64,000 nucleotides of DNA, taken from an uncultured Flavobacteriaceae bacterium. Its GTDB lineage: Bacteria > Bacteroidota > Bacteroidia > Flavobacteriales > Flavobacteriaceae. Made by a program: the position numbers and the translations under genes. Positions 1 to 11,656 of the stretch are shown here, piece after piece. Positions within the stretch are counted from its first letter, which is position 1, and every line of letters begins with the position of its first letter. The notes below the pieces were generated by a model. It searched no databases. It saw only the letters and a program-made list of their open reading frames with translations, and had not been told where the DNA came from. The stretch is taken from assembly GCA_943788095.1 (NCBI GenBank), contig CALSOZ010000007.1, positions 1-64,000 of the forward strand, read 5' to 3'.

Positions 1-104
1 ATATATACCTAAATATATATCTAATTTTCATGTATCTTTTTCAATATGTCAATGATCGTGTGGCGTATCGCCACTGATAATTAATATCAGTAACAATATC
101 CTAG

Positions 105-178
105 TGGAGAATATCGGAGTCGAACCGATGACCTCCTGCGTGCAAGGCAGGCGCTCTAGCCAGCTGAGCTAATCCCCC
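105..178 (-). tRNA. tRNA-Ala (TGC)
   Basis: The minus strand folds as a complete cloverleaf. The acceptor stem GGGGGAT pairs with ATTCTCC (with G-T pairs), the D arm contains AGCTCAGCTGG, and the T arm carries GGTTCGACTCC. The anticodon loop holds TGC. It lies downstream of tRNA-Ile in the spacer of an rRNA operon whose 23S gene would continue past the left edge. No CCA is encoded. Confidence 0.95.
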
Positions 179-185
179 ATGTCTT

Positions 186-222
186 TCAGTTATGAGTTAT
201 TAGTTATGAGTTATGAGTGAAA
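186..222. repeat. TTATGAG microrepeat in the rRNA spacer
   Basis: Imperfect tandem copies of AGTTATGAGTTAT lie between tRNA-Ala and tRNA-Ile. A short inverted repeat (GCCTGC ... GCAGGC) follows at about 280-305. These look like low-complexity spacer sequence, and I assign no function. Confidence 0.6.
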
Positions 223-332
223 ACCCGCAACTAACCCAACTTCTAGAATTTCCAATAAATAAGCAAAATGAGTAGTCTCCACGCCTGCCTCGTGGCAAGC
301 AGGCAAATCTCTCTGCCCTTTGTGAAAACTAG

Positions 333-406
333 TAGTCTCAGGCAGACTCGAACTGCCGACCTCTACATTATCAGTGTAGCGCTCTAACCAGCTGAGCTAT
401 GAGACT
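333..406 (-). tRNA. tRNA-Ile (GAT)
   Basis: The acceptor stem AGTCTCA pairs perfectly with TGAGACT. The T arm is GGCAG-TTCGAGT-CTGCC, and the anticodon stem-loop is CTACA-CTGATAA-TGTAG with anticodon GAT. It sits between 16S rRNA and tRNA-Ala, the usual Ile-Ala pair of bacterial rRNA operons. Confidence 0.95.
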
Positions 407-499
407 CTACTTTTTCTTATTGGTATCTTTTTTAATTAACAGCTTTGAGAATAAACAATTCTTTTCCTTCTACAATTTACCTTTAGTCGTCTTTCTCTA

Positions 500-2020
<1,521 letters not shown>

Positions 2021-2208
2021 TTAATTTTTAAGCTTCTCTTAAGAAACTAGTACTCTTAACAACTAAAGGAAATTTAATGTGTTGTACTCAAAATGGTCTA
2101 TTCTCTGTATTTAATTAATCGTTTCCAATTAATTATTTACGCTGTCAATCAATATGTTTAATGAACTTCTTTTTTTGTTTCGCCAATTCCTAAGAACCTA
2201 AGCGGCTG

Positions 2209-2238
2209 CAAATATAAAACCTTTTTTGTTTATCACAA
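2209..2238 (-). promoter_or_regulatory. rRNA promoter P1 (proximal)
   Basis: On the minus strand a TTG at 2238-2236 is followed after exactly 19 nt by TATATTTG at 2216-2209. This matches the Bacteroidota housekeeping sigma consensus (-33 TTG, -7 TAnnTTTG). The next bases, CAGCCGC, form a GC-rich discriminator. Transcription would start near 2200, about 180 nt upstream of mature 16S. Confidence 0.85.
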
Positions 2239-2335
2239 TGATTTTTGAAAATAAAATTTATTTATTTCTCAAACCTTAAAACACCATAATAACTCAAGAT
2301 CGTTTACCAAAAACATGTTCCGTTTTTAGCGGCTG

Positions 2336-2365
2336 CAAACATACAACCTTTTATTACCTAAACAA
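2336..2365 (-). promoter_or_regulatory. rRNA promoter P2 (distal)
   Basis: This is a second copy of the same arrangement: TTG at 2365-2363, a 19-nt spacer, and TATGTTTG at 2343-2336, again followed by CAGCCGC. The two promoters are 127 bp apart and share the block from the end of the spacer through the discriminator, so they look like a tandem duplication. The 2021-2546 interval holds these two promoters, the rRNA leader and the thrS promoter, and no gene. Confidence 0.8.
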
Positions 2366-2493
2366 GACTTATTTGAAACGTTTTTAACTTTATTTTTTTA
2401 ACCCGCTTTTATAACCTGAATCACAAGATGTTAGATGATAAAATAAAATTATACACATATGAAATGTTATTTTTTAAAATATATAAATAGTTA

Positions 2494-2524
2494 TTGTTAG
2501 ACTCCTTATATACACTTATATTTG
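2494..2524 (+). promoter_or_regulatory. promoter of thrS operon
   Basis: TTG (2494-2496), a 20-nt spacer and TATATTTG (2517-2524) fit the Bacteroidota promoter consensus. The start codon of thrS is only 23 nt after the -7 element, so the leader is very short and leaves no room for an attenuator or T-box. Confidence 0.75.
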
Positions 2525-2546
2525 CCTCTTTATTATTAAATGAATT

Positions 2547-4488
2547 ATGATTCACATTACGTTACCTGATGGAAGTATAAGGTCTTTTGAAAAAAACCTT
2601 ACTGTATTGGACGTTGCTAAGGATATTAGTGAGGGATTCGCACGAAATGTTATTTCGGCAAAGTTTAACGAGGTCACCGTTGAAACCTCTACCCTATTAA
2701 CGACCGACGGAAGTCTTACCTTATATACATGGAATGATGTTGCTGGAAAAAAAGCCTTTTGGCATTCGTCCTCTCACATACTTGCGCAGGCTTTAGAAGA
2801 ATTATTTCCAGGAGTAAAACTATCTATTGGGCCAGCCATCGAAAACGGGTTTTATTACGATGTCGATTTGGGGGATCAAGTCATCTCCGATAAAGACTTT
2901 AAACGTATTGAAGATAAAATGATTGAGATTGCACGCGGCAAACATGAATTTTCTATAAAATCAGTTTCAAAGGCGGATGCCCTTACAAAGTACAAAAACG
3001 AAGAAAACACGTATAAGGTTGAGCTGATTGAAAACCTTACAGACGGCGAAATTACGTTTTGCGATCATTCATCTTTTACGGATTTATGTAGAGGTGGCCA
3101 CATCCCAAACACGGGAATTGTGAAAGCAGTCAAAATTTTGAGTGTCGCTGGGGCTTACTGGCGAGGGGATGAAAACAACACACAATTGACCAGAGTGTAT
3201 GGAATTTCATTTCCAAAACAAAAAGAACTCACCGAATATTTAGCACTTTTAGAAGAAGCTAAAAAAAGAGACCATCGAAAGTTAGGGAAACAACTTGAAT
3301 TGTTCACATTTTCAAAAAAAGTGGGCCAAGGATTGCCCTTATGGTTGCCAAAAGGCGCCGCCTTGCGATCGCGTTTGGAAGACTTTTTAAAGAAAGCACA
3401 ACAAAAAGCGGGTTATGAAATGGTAATCACGCCTCATATTGGTCAAAAAGAATTGTATGTCACTTCGGGTCATTATGAAAAATATGGCGCCGATAGTTTT
3501 CAAAGCATCAAAACACCAAAAGATGACGAGGAGTTTTTATTAAAACCAATGAACTGCCCTCACCATTGTGAGATTTATAACGCCAAACCATTTAGTTATA
3601 AAGAATTACCTAAACGATATGCCGAATTTGGAACTGTCTATCGATACGAGCAAAGTGGCGAATTACACGGTCTGACTAGAGTTCGTGGGTTTACGCAGGA
3701 TGACGCTCATATTTTTTGTATGCCCGATCAATTAGATCAAGAATTTCAAGATGTGATCGACCTTGTGCTTTATGTCTTTAGCGTCCTTAGGGTTTGAAAA
3801 TTTTTCTACTCAAGTTTCCGTTCGAGATCCAGAAAATTTAGAAAAGTATATTGGAGATTCTGACGTTTGGGACAAAGCCGAACAAGCAATTATCAATGCT
3901 GCAAAAGCCAAAGGCTTGGATTATATTATAGAAACAGGGGAAGCTGCGTTTTACGGTCCAAAATTAGATTTCATGGTCAAAGATGCGCTAGGAAGACAAT
4001 GGCAACTCGGAACAATTCAAGTGGATTACAACCTCCCTGAACGGTTCGATTTGACTTACAAAGGTGCTGATAATGAACTCCATAGACCGGTAATGATTCA
4101 CCGTGCGCCTTTTGGAAGTATGGAACGATTTGTGGCGATATTAATAGAGCATACTGGTGGTAATTTCCCGCTTTGGCTAATGCCAGAACAAGTTATTATC
4201 CTCTCAATTAGTGAGAAATATGAAAAATACGCTCGAAAAGTTTTAAATTCGCTAGAAAATAACGAAATTCGCGCCCTGGTTGATAACAGAAGTGAAACAA
4301 TGGGTAAGAAAATTCGGGATGCAGAAATGCAAAAAGTCCCTTATATGATTATCGTTGGAGAGCAAGAAGAAATCGATGGTACAATAAGTGTTAGAAAACA
4401 TGGTGGAGAAGATTTAGGCACGATTAGTGTGGAATCATTTTCATCAATTATTGACAAAGAGATTAAAAAAACATTAAAAGAATTTTAA
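2547..4488 (+). CDS. thrS: threonyl-tRNA synthetase (one frameshift)
   Basis: Cytoplasmic ThrRS, which charges tRNA-Thr with threonine. The domains run in the usual order. A TGS domain with ITLPDGS is at the N-terminus, and an editing/SAD domain with [10 protein letters not shown] follows near residue 75. The class II core has the motif 2 region [21 protein letters not shown], and an anticodon-binding domain ends the protein. The frame breaks near 3781: LVLYVF runs off into a stop at 3797, while the downstream frame resumes with ASLGFENF. Dropping one base after the TTT codon restores [10 protein letters not shown] and a protein of about 646 residues, the normal length. The gene is essential, so an error in the sequence is more likely than a real break. 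It heads the thrS-infC-rpmI-rplT cluster. Confidence 0.93.
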
Positions 4489-4509
4489 GTTTAACTAAAA
4501 TATAAAGCC

Positions 4510-5067
4510 ATAGCAATACGTAGAAGAAGAGACAGAGGTCCTCTAAGAATTATTAAAGAAGATCAACACAAGATCAACAGAAAAATTACTGCACTAGAGT
4601 TAAGACTCGTTGGTGATAATGTTGAAGTCGGTGTTTACAGTTTATCTCAAGCCTTAGCAATTGCTAGAGAGCAAGAGGTTGATTTGGTTGAAATTTCACC
4701 TAATGCTGTTCCTCCTGTATGTAAGGTCATGGATTATAAAAAGTTTCTTTACGAACAAAAGAAGCGTGATAAAGCCATCAAATCAAAAGCCACTAAAGTC
4801 GTGGTAAAAGAGATTCGTTTTGGACCACAAACCGATGATCATGATTATGCTTTTAAGAAAAAACACGCCGAAAAGTTTTTAAAAGAAGGCGCAAAATTGA
4901 AAGCTTTTGTATTTTTCAAAGGACGATCAATCATTTATCAAGAACAAGGTCAAATTTTATTATTGCGTTTAGCGCAAGATTTAGAAGACTTAGGAAAGGT
5001 AGAGCAAATGCCAAAATTAGAAGGGAAACGTATGATTATGTTCATATCCCCAAAAAAAGTAAAATAA
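4510..5067 (+). CDS. infC: translation initiation factor IF-3, non-AUG start
   Basis: IF-3 binds the 30S subunit, prevents early joining of 50S and checks the start codon. The frame is open from a stop at 4492 and contains no ATG before the conserved body. The family N-terminus [10 protein letters not shown] follows an ATA codon at 4510, which I take as the start, giving 185 residues. Both IF-3 domains are present: KINRKI...[12 protein letters not shown] at the N-terminus, and [16 protein letters not shown]...FFKGRSI at the C-terminus. Rare start codons in infC are known to allow IF-3 to repress its own translation. This is inferred here from the absence of any ATG, GTG or suitable TTG. It lies 21 nt after thrS, probably in one transcript. 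Confidence 0.92.
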   Translation: MAIRRRRDRGPLRIIKEDQHKINRKITALELRLVGDNVEVGVYSLSQALAIAREQEVDLVEISPNAVPPVCKVMDYKKFLYEQKKRDKAIKSKATKVVVKEIRFGPQTDDHDYAFKKKHAEKFLKEGAKLKAFVFFKGRSIIYQEQGQILLLRLAQDLEDLGKVEQMPKLEGKRMIMFISPKKVK

Positions 5068-5093
5068 GCGAAGCAACTAAATAAAAGGAGAAA

Positions 5094-5292
5094 ATGCCTA
5101 AAATGAAAACCAAGTCTAGTGCCAAGAAACGTTTTAAAGTAACGGGTACTGGAAAAATCAAAAGAAAGCATGCGTTCAAAAGCCACATTCTAACGAAGAA
5201 GTCTAAAAAACGTAAGCTTGCTCTTACTCACAGTACATTAGTACATGCAGAGTGATGAAGCGAACATTAAACAACAATTACGTTTAAAGTAA
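5094..5292 (+). CDS. rpmI: ribosomal protein L35 (one frameshift)
   Basis: Small basic 50S protein. [20 protein letters not shown] and the [12 protein letters not shown] segment are typical of L35. The frame hits a stop at 5253-5255 after LVHAE, but the conserved tail [12 protein letters not shown] is present one base out of phase and ends at 5290-5292. Removing one base near 5253 gives 65 residues, the exact family length. A run GGAG sits before the start. It lies between infC and rplT in the conserved order. The break is probably a sequence error. Confidence 0.9.
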
Positions 5293-5389
5293 ACGTTGTT
5301 TAGGTTAAAAATTATTTTTATAAACCATGGAGTTAGGCCGTAAAAGTATTCAATAACATTGAATCGCCTACTACAAAAAACATTAAGAA

Positions 5390-5734
5390 ATGCCAAGATC
5401 AGTAAACTCAGTGGCCAAAAGAGCCCGTAGAAAAAAAGTATTAAAACAAGCCAAAGGTTACTTTGGACGTCGTAAAAATGTATGGACTATTGCAAAAAAT
5501 GCAGTTGACAAAGCCATGCTTTACGCTTACAGAGACCGTAGAAACAAGAAAAGAACCTTCCGTGCCTTGTGGATCATGCGTATCAACGCAGGAACCAGAG
5601 CTCATGGATTGTCGTACTCACAATTTATTGGGAAACTCAAAACGCATAACATCGAATTAAACCGTAAGGTTTTAGCTGATTTAGCCATGAACAACCCAGA
5701 AGCTTTTAAAGCTATTGTAGACAAAGTAAAATAA
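5390..5734 (+). CDS. rplT: ribosomal protein L20
   Basis: A 114-residue 50S protein needed for early large-subunit assembly. The N-terminus [19 protein letters not shown], the arginine-rich [21 protein letters not shown] and the globular [17 protein letters not shown] are diagnostic. It is intact and full length. A gap of 97 nt separates it from rpmI, long enough for a leader element, though I see no clear structure in it. A strong terminator follows, so it closes the operon. Confidence 0.97.
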   Translation: MPRSVNSVAKRARRKKVLKQAKGYFGRRKNVWTIAKNAVDKAMLYAYRDRRNKKRTFRALWIMRINAGTRAHGLSYSQFIGKLKTHNIELNRKVLADLAMNNPEAFKAIVDKVK

Positions 5735-5770
5735 GGCATTCGCCTATTGTATAATATTCGCTTATATTAT

Positions 5771-5801
5771 AAAAGCCCACTCAATTGAGTGGGCTTTTTT
5801 T
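5771..5801. terminator. terminator between rplT and the DUF4197 gene
   Basis: The palindrome AAGCCCACTCAATTGAGTGG extends to a 12-bp perfect stem, flanked by an A run on the left and T7 on the right. It lies between two convergent genes and can act in both directions. The T run overlaps the stop of the minus-strand gene. Confidence 0.9.
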
Positions 5802-6504
5802 ATTCATCTTGAATTGCAAATACACGACGAAGCAAGTCTGTTGATCGAGAAGATACCTTTGTTCGAATTTGTGTTTCCTCTACAGCAATCATTTTATAAA
5901 CGCCTTTTAATGCTTCCGTTGTCACATAATCTGTCAAATTTGTGTTGACTGATTTTGTAAACGGAAGGCTGTTATATTTTTGAATTAAATTACTCCAAAC
6001 CTTATCAGCGCCCACTTTGGAAAATGAATTTTCAATTACGGGTTGAAATTTTTGATATAACGCAGCTTGCGTTTTAGATGTTAAATATTCGGTAGCAGCC
6101 GAATCATTTCCTAATAAAATGGTTTTTGCATCGTCAAATGTGATGTCTTTTACTGCAGAAATAAATATGGGAGTGGCTTCTTTGACCGCATCTTCTGCGG
6201 CACGATTCAAAATTTTTAAACCATCATCTGCTAAACGACTCAGACCACTATCTCTCAGGGCTTTATCTACTTTTCTTAACTCTTCTGGGAGTAGTATTTT
6301 AACCGATTCATTTTTAAAAAAACCGTCTTTTTGAGTTAGTTTAGTGACTTGCTTATCAATACCAAGATTTAGGGCTTCACGAAGTCCAGAAGCAATATCT
6401 GGCGTGTATGATTCCACTTGAGGAAGATTATTAACCACCTGTTGCAGTTCGGCACAAGATGATAATTGAAATACGGTAAGAAATACTGAAAGGTAACGGA
6501 GCAT
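5800..6504 (-). CDS. DUF4197 family lipoprotein
   Basis: The 234-residue product has a signal sequence ending in a lipobox (QLSSC), so it is probably lipid-anchored in the envelope. The rest matches the DUF4197 family as I know it: an N-terminal helical part (ASGLREALNLGIDKQV), then EELRKVDKALRDSGLSRLAD, and a C-terminal TEALKGVYKMIAVEE motif. Its function is unknown. It is intact and stands alone, ending on the shared terminator. The 254 bp upstream hold no recognisable gene. Confidence 0.8.
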   Translation of the reverse strand: MLRYLSVFLTVFQLSSCAELQQVVNNLPQVESYTPDIASGLREALNLGIDKQVTKLTQKDGFFKNESVKILLPEELRKVDKALRDSGLSRLADDGLKILNRAAEDAVKEATPIFISAVKDITFDDAKTILLGNDSAATEYLTSKTQAALYQKFQPVIENSFSKVGADKVWSNLIQKYNSLPFTKSVNTNLTDYVTTEALKGVYKMIAVEETQIRTKVSSRSTDLLRRVFAIQDE

Positions 6505-6758
6505 AGTTGAAAATTTTAGGTTAAATGTTTCATTATTTGTAAAATATCAAAGTTAAAAAAATTTATGATGTGTTAAACTTATTTACCCTGCTAATGCCAC
6601 GCTAAAGCGAGGTGCCGTTAAACAAACTAAAATTATTCATACACACGTATTATATTTTCTACTCATTGTTTATTCTATTTTTTCTTCTTAGTCTTGCTGA
6701 CACAAGCGGGACGCTCGCGCTAGATAGGATTATGAAACTTTAAACTCTGGAGTAAACA

Positions 6759-8015
6759 CTACGTCTTTTTCTTTTTCTTACGGGCGGCTGGAAATAAGAC
6801 GTTGTTTAAAATCAGTCGATAGCCCGGCGATGTTGGATGGAGATCCAATTCGGTTTTAGGATCCCCTACTCTATGGGTGTAATCTTCTGGATCATGACCG
6901 CCATAGAACGTAAAAAACCCTTGCCCTTTAATTCCGTGTATGTATCGAGCTTCTCCATTGGATTTATTCTCACCCATCACCAATACATTTGATTTGACTT
7001 GATCTCTTGAATAGGCCGTTGTTTGTCCCATGAATCCTTTCACGAGGACTGTATGATTTTGATTCAACATCGTTGGAATTGGATCCCATTTTGCAGAATA
7101 CTCCATTAAAGTGAAGTAGTCTAATTCTTTTGATATCTTACGTTTTTGGGTCATATCGATACTCGAAAATTCATACACATTTGGATTGCGTTCCAAAATA
7201 AAATCTTTAAATGCAAACGTTTTAGAATAATCTAATTGAGCTTGGTAGTTAGGCGAACTTCCATCGCCATCAAACATAGGCTCACAGATATCGAGCGCTT
7301 GAGCCGCCAAAGCAATGTCAAAACTATCGGTAGCGCTACACATGGCAAACATAAAACCACCTCCCAAAACATACTCTCTGATTTTCTGGGCGACTGCTAA
7401 TTTTTGTTCAGAAACTTTTTCATATCCTAAAGTAGCTGCAAGCGCTTCGGCGTTTTGTTGTTGCTCAATGTACCAAGCTGCATTTCTATAAGCACTATAA
7501 AATTTCCCGTATTGACCTGTAAAATCTTCGTGATGAAGGTGTAGCCAATCATAAAGCAACAAAGCATCACTTAATACTTCGGTATCATAAATGGTTTCAT
7601 AGGGAATTTCTGCATAGGTCAAAACCATGGTTACTGCATCGTCCCAAGGTTGTTTTCCACTGGGAGAGTAAACAGCAATTTTAGGCGCTTTTTCGAGGAT
7701 GACGGCGTCCATGTTTTTACTTGGACTGCTAATTTCTAAAAGGATGGCTTCGGCTTCAGAATCACTAATTAGTTCATAAGATACACCTCTAATCCTGCAT
7801 TCTTTTTCAATAGCATCAATATGTGGCAATAAAAAAGAGCCGCCTCTGTAATTAAGGAGCCATTTTACGTTTTGTTGTTTATTTAAGGTCCAATACGTAA
7901 TTCCATAGGCTTTCAAATGATTTTTTTGACCCTCTGCGTCCATAGGAATGAGAATATAGGAGGCATGGATCTGAAAGGAGATAACTAAAAAAAGACTCAG
8001 TAGTAGGTGTTTCAT
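6759..8015 (-). CDS. secreted protein of the 'asparagine synthetase B' annotation group
   Basis: 418 residues with a Sec signal peptide (MKHLLLSLFLVISFQIHA) and a mature start SYILIPMDAEGQKNHLKAYG. This N-terminal block recurs in Bacteroidota proteins that databases usually label asparagine synthetase B. I see neither the N-terminal catalytic Cys nor the ATP-PPi loop of real AsnB, so that label is probably wrong. The GGGFMFAMCSATDSFDIALA segment resembles the nucleophile-elbow region of class I amidotransferase-like folds, but I cannot confirm catalysis. The basic tail (ARKKKKKT) is unusual. Enzyme function is not assigned. Confidence 0.65.
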   Translation of the reverse strand: MKHLLLSLFLVISFQIHASYILIPMDAEGQKNHLKAYGITYWTLNKQQNVKWLLNYRGGSFLLPHIDAIEKECRIRGVSYELISDSEAEAILLEISSPSKNMDAVILEKAPKIAVYSPSGKQPWDDAVTMVLTYAEIPYETIYDTEVLSDALLLYDWLHLHHEDFTGQYGKFYSAYRNAAWYIEQQQNAEALAATLGYEKVSEQKLAVAQKIREYVLGGGFMFAMCSATDSFDIALAAQALDICEPMFDGDGSSPNYQAQLDYSKTFAFKDFILERNPNVYEFSSIDMTQKRKISKELDYFTLMEYSAKWDPIPTMLNQNHTVLVKGFMGQTTAYSRDQVKSNVLVMGENKSNGEARYIHGIKGQGFFTFYGGHDPEDYTHRVGDPKTELDLHPTSPGYRLILNNVLFPAARKKKKKT

Positions 8016-8050
8016 TCCCTAAATATACTCAAAAAATTTATTTAAAAGAT

Positions 8051-9585
8051 TTAATATGGTGTATCGTCATCCGAATCGCCAAATGCATCGGTTGGGTCAA
8101 CTCTGTAATTTTCTTGTTTAAAAGTATCATCATTCGCGGCGGCATTCATTTTAGAATGAAATTCGGTATCAAATGGCGAATCAAAATCATCAAGATTATC
8201 AAATTTCCCTAAATGTCCAATGAATTTCAAACGGATATTTTCAAGCCCACCATTACGGTGTTTTGCGATGATAAATTCAGCCTGCCCTTCTGATGGCGTA
8301 TGTTGTTCATCATCCCACTCATCAATTTTATAATATTCTGGTCGGTAGATAAACGACACAATATCGGCATCTTGCTCAATGGCACCAGATTCTCTCAAAT
8401 CCGATAGCAACGGACGCTTGCTTCCACCACGTGTTTCCACGGCTCTTGATAATTGCGACAAAGCAATCACAGGGATACTTAATTCTTTGGCTAAGGCTTT
8501 AAGGTTTCGAGAAATCATAGAAATTTCTTGTTCACGGTTTCCACTTTTCTGAGTTCCCCCAGCGGTCATTAATTGTAAGTAATCCACCACAATGAGTTTA
8601 ATGCCGTTTTGAGACGCTAAACGTCTGGCTTTGGCACGTAAATCAAAAATAGATAAAGAAGGTGTATCATCGATGTATAAAGGTGCTTTTTCAAGTGCTT
8701 TTACTTTGACATTTAACTGTTCCCATTCGTGTTTTTCGAGACGTCCTGTTCTTAGTTTTTCGGAATTTAGTCCTGTTTCAGAAGAAATTAAACGTGTAAT
8801 TAATTGAACGGACGACATTTCTAATGAAAAGAATGCAACAGGGATATTTTGAGTCACTGCAATGTTACGCGCCATGGAAAGTGTCAATGCTGTTTTCCCC
8901 ATCCCTGGACGGGCAGCGATAATAATCAAATCACTTTCTTGCCATCCGGAAGTTAGTTTATCTAATTTATCAAAACCTGAAGGCACTCCAGAAAGTCCTT
9001 CCTTATTGGAGATTTCTTCAATTTTTTTCTTGGCTTGAAAAACTAAATCTTGAGCCGTTTCCGTCGATTTTTTTATATTTCCTTGAGTGACTTCATAGAG
9101 ACGTGACTCCGCCTTATCAAGTAAGTCAAAAACATCTTTGGTTTCATCGAATGCATCTTCTATAATTTCGTTAGAAATTTTGATTAAACTTCGCTGAATA
9201 AATTTTTGTAAAATGATCCGCGCATGAAACTCAATATGTGCGGATGAGGACACTTTTTGGGTCAATGAAATTAGATAAAAATCGCCTCCAATGATATCAA
9301 GTTTAGAGTTTTTACGTAATTGAGTTGAAACTGTTAATAAATCGACTGGTTCACTATTTTCAAACAATTGTAGAATTGCTTCAAAGATGTGTTGATGGGC
9401 ATCTTTATAGAATGCATCCTTGCTAAGAATATCGATAACTTCATCGACTCCTTTTTTATCAATCATCATCGCTCCAAGACAACCTCCTCTAAATCAGTGG
9501 CTTGAGGTGGTATTTTCCCTTTTTCCAAGCTTATGAGCGTGCTTTTATCGTTTTTATAGACTTTAACTGGTTCTGGTTGTTTCAT
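8051..9585 (-). CDS. dnaB: replicative DNA helicase DnaB (one frameshift)
   Basis: Hexameric helicase of the replication fork. The C-terminal RecA-like domain has Walker A ARPGMGKTALT and Walker B LIVVDYLQLM. The SGAIEQDADIVSFIYRPEYY block and the N-terminal primase-interaction domain are also clear. The long open frame starts only at 9469, but a start at 9585 reads MKQPEPVKVYKNDKSTLIS and continues to PPQATDLEEVVL. One base is then missing near 9472: with an extra G the text becomes LGAMMIDKKGVDEV, as in relatives. The corrected protein has 511 residues, normal for the family. The acidic tail DDDTPY is typical of Bacteroidota DnaB. Confidence 0.92.
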
Positions 9586-9686
9586 GATTACGAAAGTACT
9601 TAAATTATTAGCAAAAGGGATTTTGCGTTGTTAACTGTCAATCAACAATCTAACTGTTTATAAGTCTAAATTATTGTTAATAAGCA

Positions 9687-9715
9687 TTAAAAAAGTCAAG
9701 TGAAACACTTGACTT
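9687..9715 (-). terminator. terminator of accA
   Basis: On the minus strand, AAGTCAAGTG-TTT-CACTTGACTT is followed directly by a T run. It lies about 28 nt past the accA stop codon. Confidence 0.85.
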
Positions 9716-9742
9716 TATTTTTTATAGGAAGGGACTTAAAGT

Positions 9743-10697
9743 TTAATCTTTAAAGACCCCCATTTGAGAATACTTATCCATGCGTTGATCAACCAATTCT
9801 TTTGGTGATAAGTTTTTAAATTCGTTGTATGAATTGACAATCGTACTGGCAACAGTTTTAAAGGTTTGTTCGCGATCTTTATGCGCACCACCTAAGGGTT
9901 CTTTTACAATTTCGTCCACCAACTTCATTCGCTTCATATCTTTAGCTGTGAGCTTTAAAGCTTCCGCAGCTTGTTCTTTATATTCCCAGCTTCTCCATAA
10001 AATAGAGGAACAAGATTCTGGTGAAATTACAGAATACCAAGTGTTTTCTAACATCAAAACTTTATCGCCAACGCCTATTCCGAGGGCTCCACCAGAAGCG
10101 CCTTCACCAATGATAATGGTAATGATTGGCACTTTTAGACGAGTCATTTCAAGAATATTTCGAGCGATTGCTTCCCCTTGTCCCCGTTCTTCTGCTTCTA
10201 AACCAGGATATGCACCAGGTGTATCAATTAAGGTTACCACAGGAATGCCAAATTTTTCGGCAGATTTCATCAAACGTAAGTGCTTTTCTGTAGCCTTCTG
10301 GGTTTGCCATTCCAAAGTTTCGATATTGGCGCGTTTTGGTGTTATATCCCTTTTGTTGACCAATAAACATAAAACTTTGGTCTCCAATTTTCCCTAATCC
10401 GCCTATCATTGCTTTATCGTCCTTAAAGTTTCGATCGCCATGAAGTTCCAAAAACGTATCGCCGCAGATCGCATTGATATAATCTAAGGTATAGGGTCTG
10501 TTTGGATGTCTGGACAACTGTACGCGCTGCCAGGGTGTTAAGTTTTTATAAATTTCTTTTTTGGCAAGGTCTAATTTCTTTTGAATCTGAACACAGGTTT
10601 CAGAGACATCGACATCACTTTCCTTTCCAATAATTTGACATTTTTGTAATTGATCTTCTAGTTCCTTAATAGGCAACTCAAATTCTAGATATTCCAT
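9743..10697 (-). CDS. accA: acetyl-CoA carboxylase carboxyltransferase alpha subunit (one frameshift)
   Basis: The alpha subunit transfers the carboxyl group from biotin to acetyl-CoA in the first step of fatty acid synthesis. The N-terminus [17 protein letters not shown], the [23 protein letters not shown] block and the core [23 protein letters not shown] with [15 protein letters not shown] are all characteristic. The reading breaks near 10276: GYRKAL is followed one base out of phase by [10 protein letters not shown]. Removing one A gives 317 residues, the usual length. Being essential, it is probably whole in the organism. It ends on its own terminator. Confidence 0.93.
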
Positions 10698-10771
10698 AGA
10701 AATTCAAGATTAGTGTTTTGGTTAGTCCACAAATATATAAACTTTAATAGTTATATACCGAAGATCGGCCG

Positions 10772-11656
10772 TTAGTTTAACGTTTTTTTATACACGGCAT
10801 TGAAAAGTACGGTGCAAATAATGAGTATAGCCCCAACATAAAACATAGGAGTCATCGTTTCCGTTTCAGGGAACAGGACTAATGCTAATACAATTCCGTA
10901 AATGGGTTCTAGGTTGTAGGTTAACACGACCGAAAAAGGGCTAATTTGTTTCATGACATGAATGGATGCTATAAAGGCATAGGCTGTACAGATCGATGCC
11001 AAAACAAATAGACACATCCAATCTGTGCTATTTAAAATAAAGAAGTCCTCACTGAAGCCTTGATCTGAAACCATAAGATATAGAGATATAAAAGCAACTC
11101 CTCCAATGAACTCATAGAAAGAAATAACGGTTGCGCCGTTACTGCTCAACAAATTTTCCGTTAAGAACGGCGAAAAGAGTCGAAAATAGTGCCGAAGAAA
11201 TCCCCAAAATAATGCCTGTAAGATATCGTAATTCTGTTTGAGTGATTAACACAACTCCTAATATGACTACCATAACCAAAGAATATTTCATAGCCAATTA
11301 TTTTACGTCGAAAAAACAATGGCTCTATAAAGGCGGCAAAAAAGGCACCTGTCGAAAACATGGCTAATGTAATAGAAATATTGAGACGCTTTTATCGCTG
11401 CAAAAAAGGTAATCCAATGGAGTGCGATAATAATACCCTGCAACAAAAAATTTAAGAATGCTTTTGAAAGGGATTTTGAGATCAACTCTTTTAATTTTGA
11501 TATACACGAACATCAGCACGGCCGCAATGACCATTCGAAACCAAACTAATGCGAATTGCATCTATGGATATCAACTCTCCTAAAATCGCCGTAAATCCAG
11601 CGATGAACACCAAGTAAATGAAGGTGTAGTTGGTTTTTGAATTTAACGCTTGGCAT
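10772..11656 (-). pseudogene. EamA/DMT-family transporter, several frameshifts
   Basis: Fragments in three frames together give a DMT permease of about 290 residues with ten hydrophobic segments. They read in order TFIYLVFIAGFTAILGELIS, ALVWFRMVIAAVLMFVYIKI, IIIALHWITFFAAIKAS, and an intact C-terminal EamA half from 11152 (ISFYEFIGGVAFISLYLMV ... SVVLTYNLEPIYGIVLALV). The segment GALVWFRM/LHWITFFAAIK is typical of the N-terminal EamA repeat. The likely start is ATG at 11656, overlapping the end of lptG by 14 nt, if one extra A near 11645 is ignored. At least four indels occur in under 500 bp. The substrate is unknown. Sequence error is more likely than decay because the neighbour lptG is damaged in the same way. 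Confidence 0.75.

Noticed and set aside
2525-2546. T-box or attenuator before thrS
   Set aside because: The leader is only about 20 nt, and T-boxes are not known in this phylum.
3763-3797. Programmed frameshifting in thrS, dnaB or accA
   Set aside because: No slippery heptamer or downstream structure is visible, the breaks fall at unrelated sites, and many unrelated genes are affected.
5293-5389. An L20-binding autoregulatory element between rpmI and rplT
   Set aside because: The gap is long enough, but I find no convincing pseudoknot or 23S mimic by eye.
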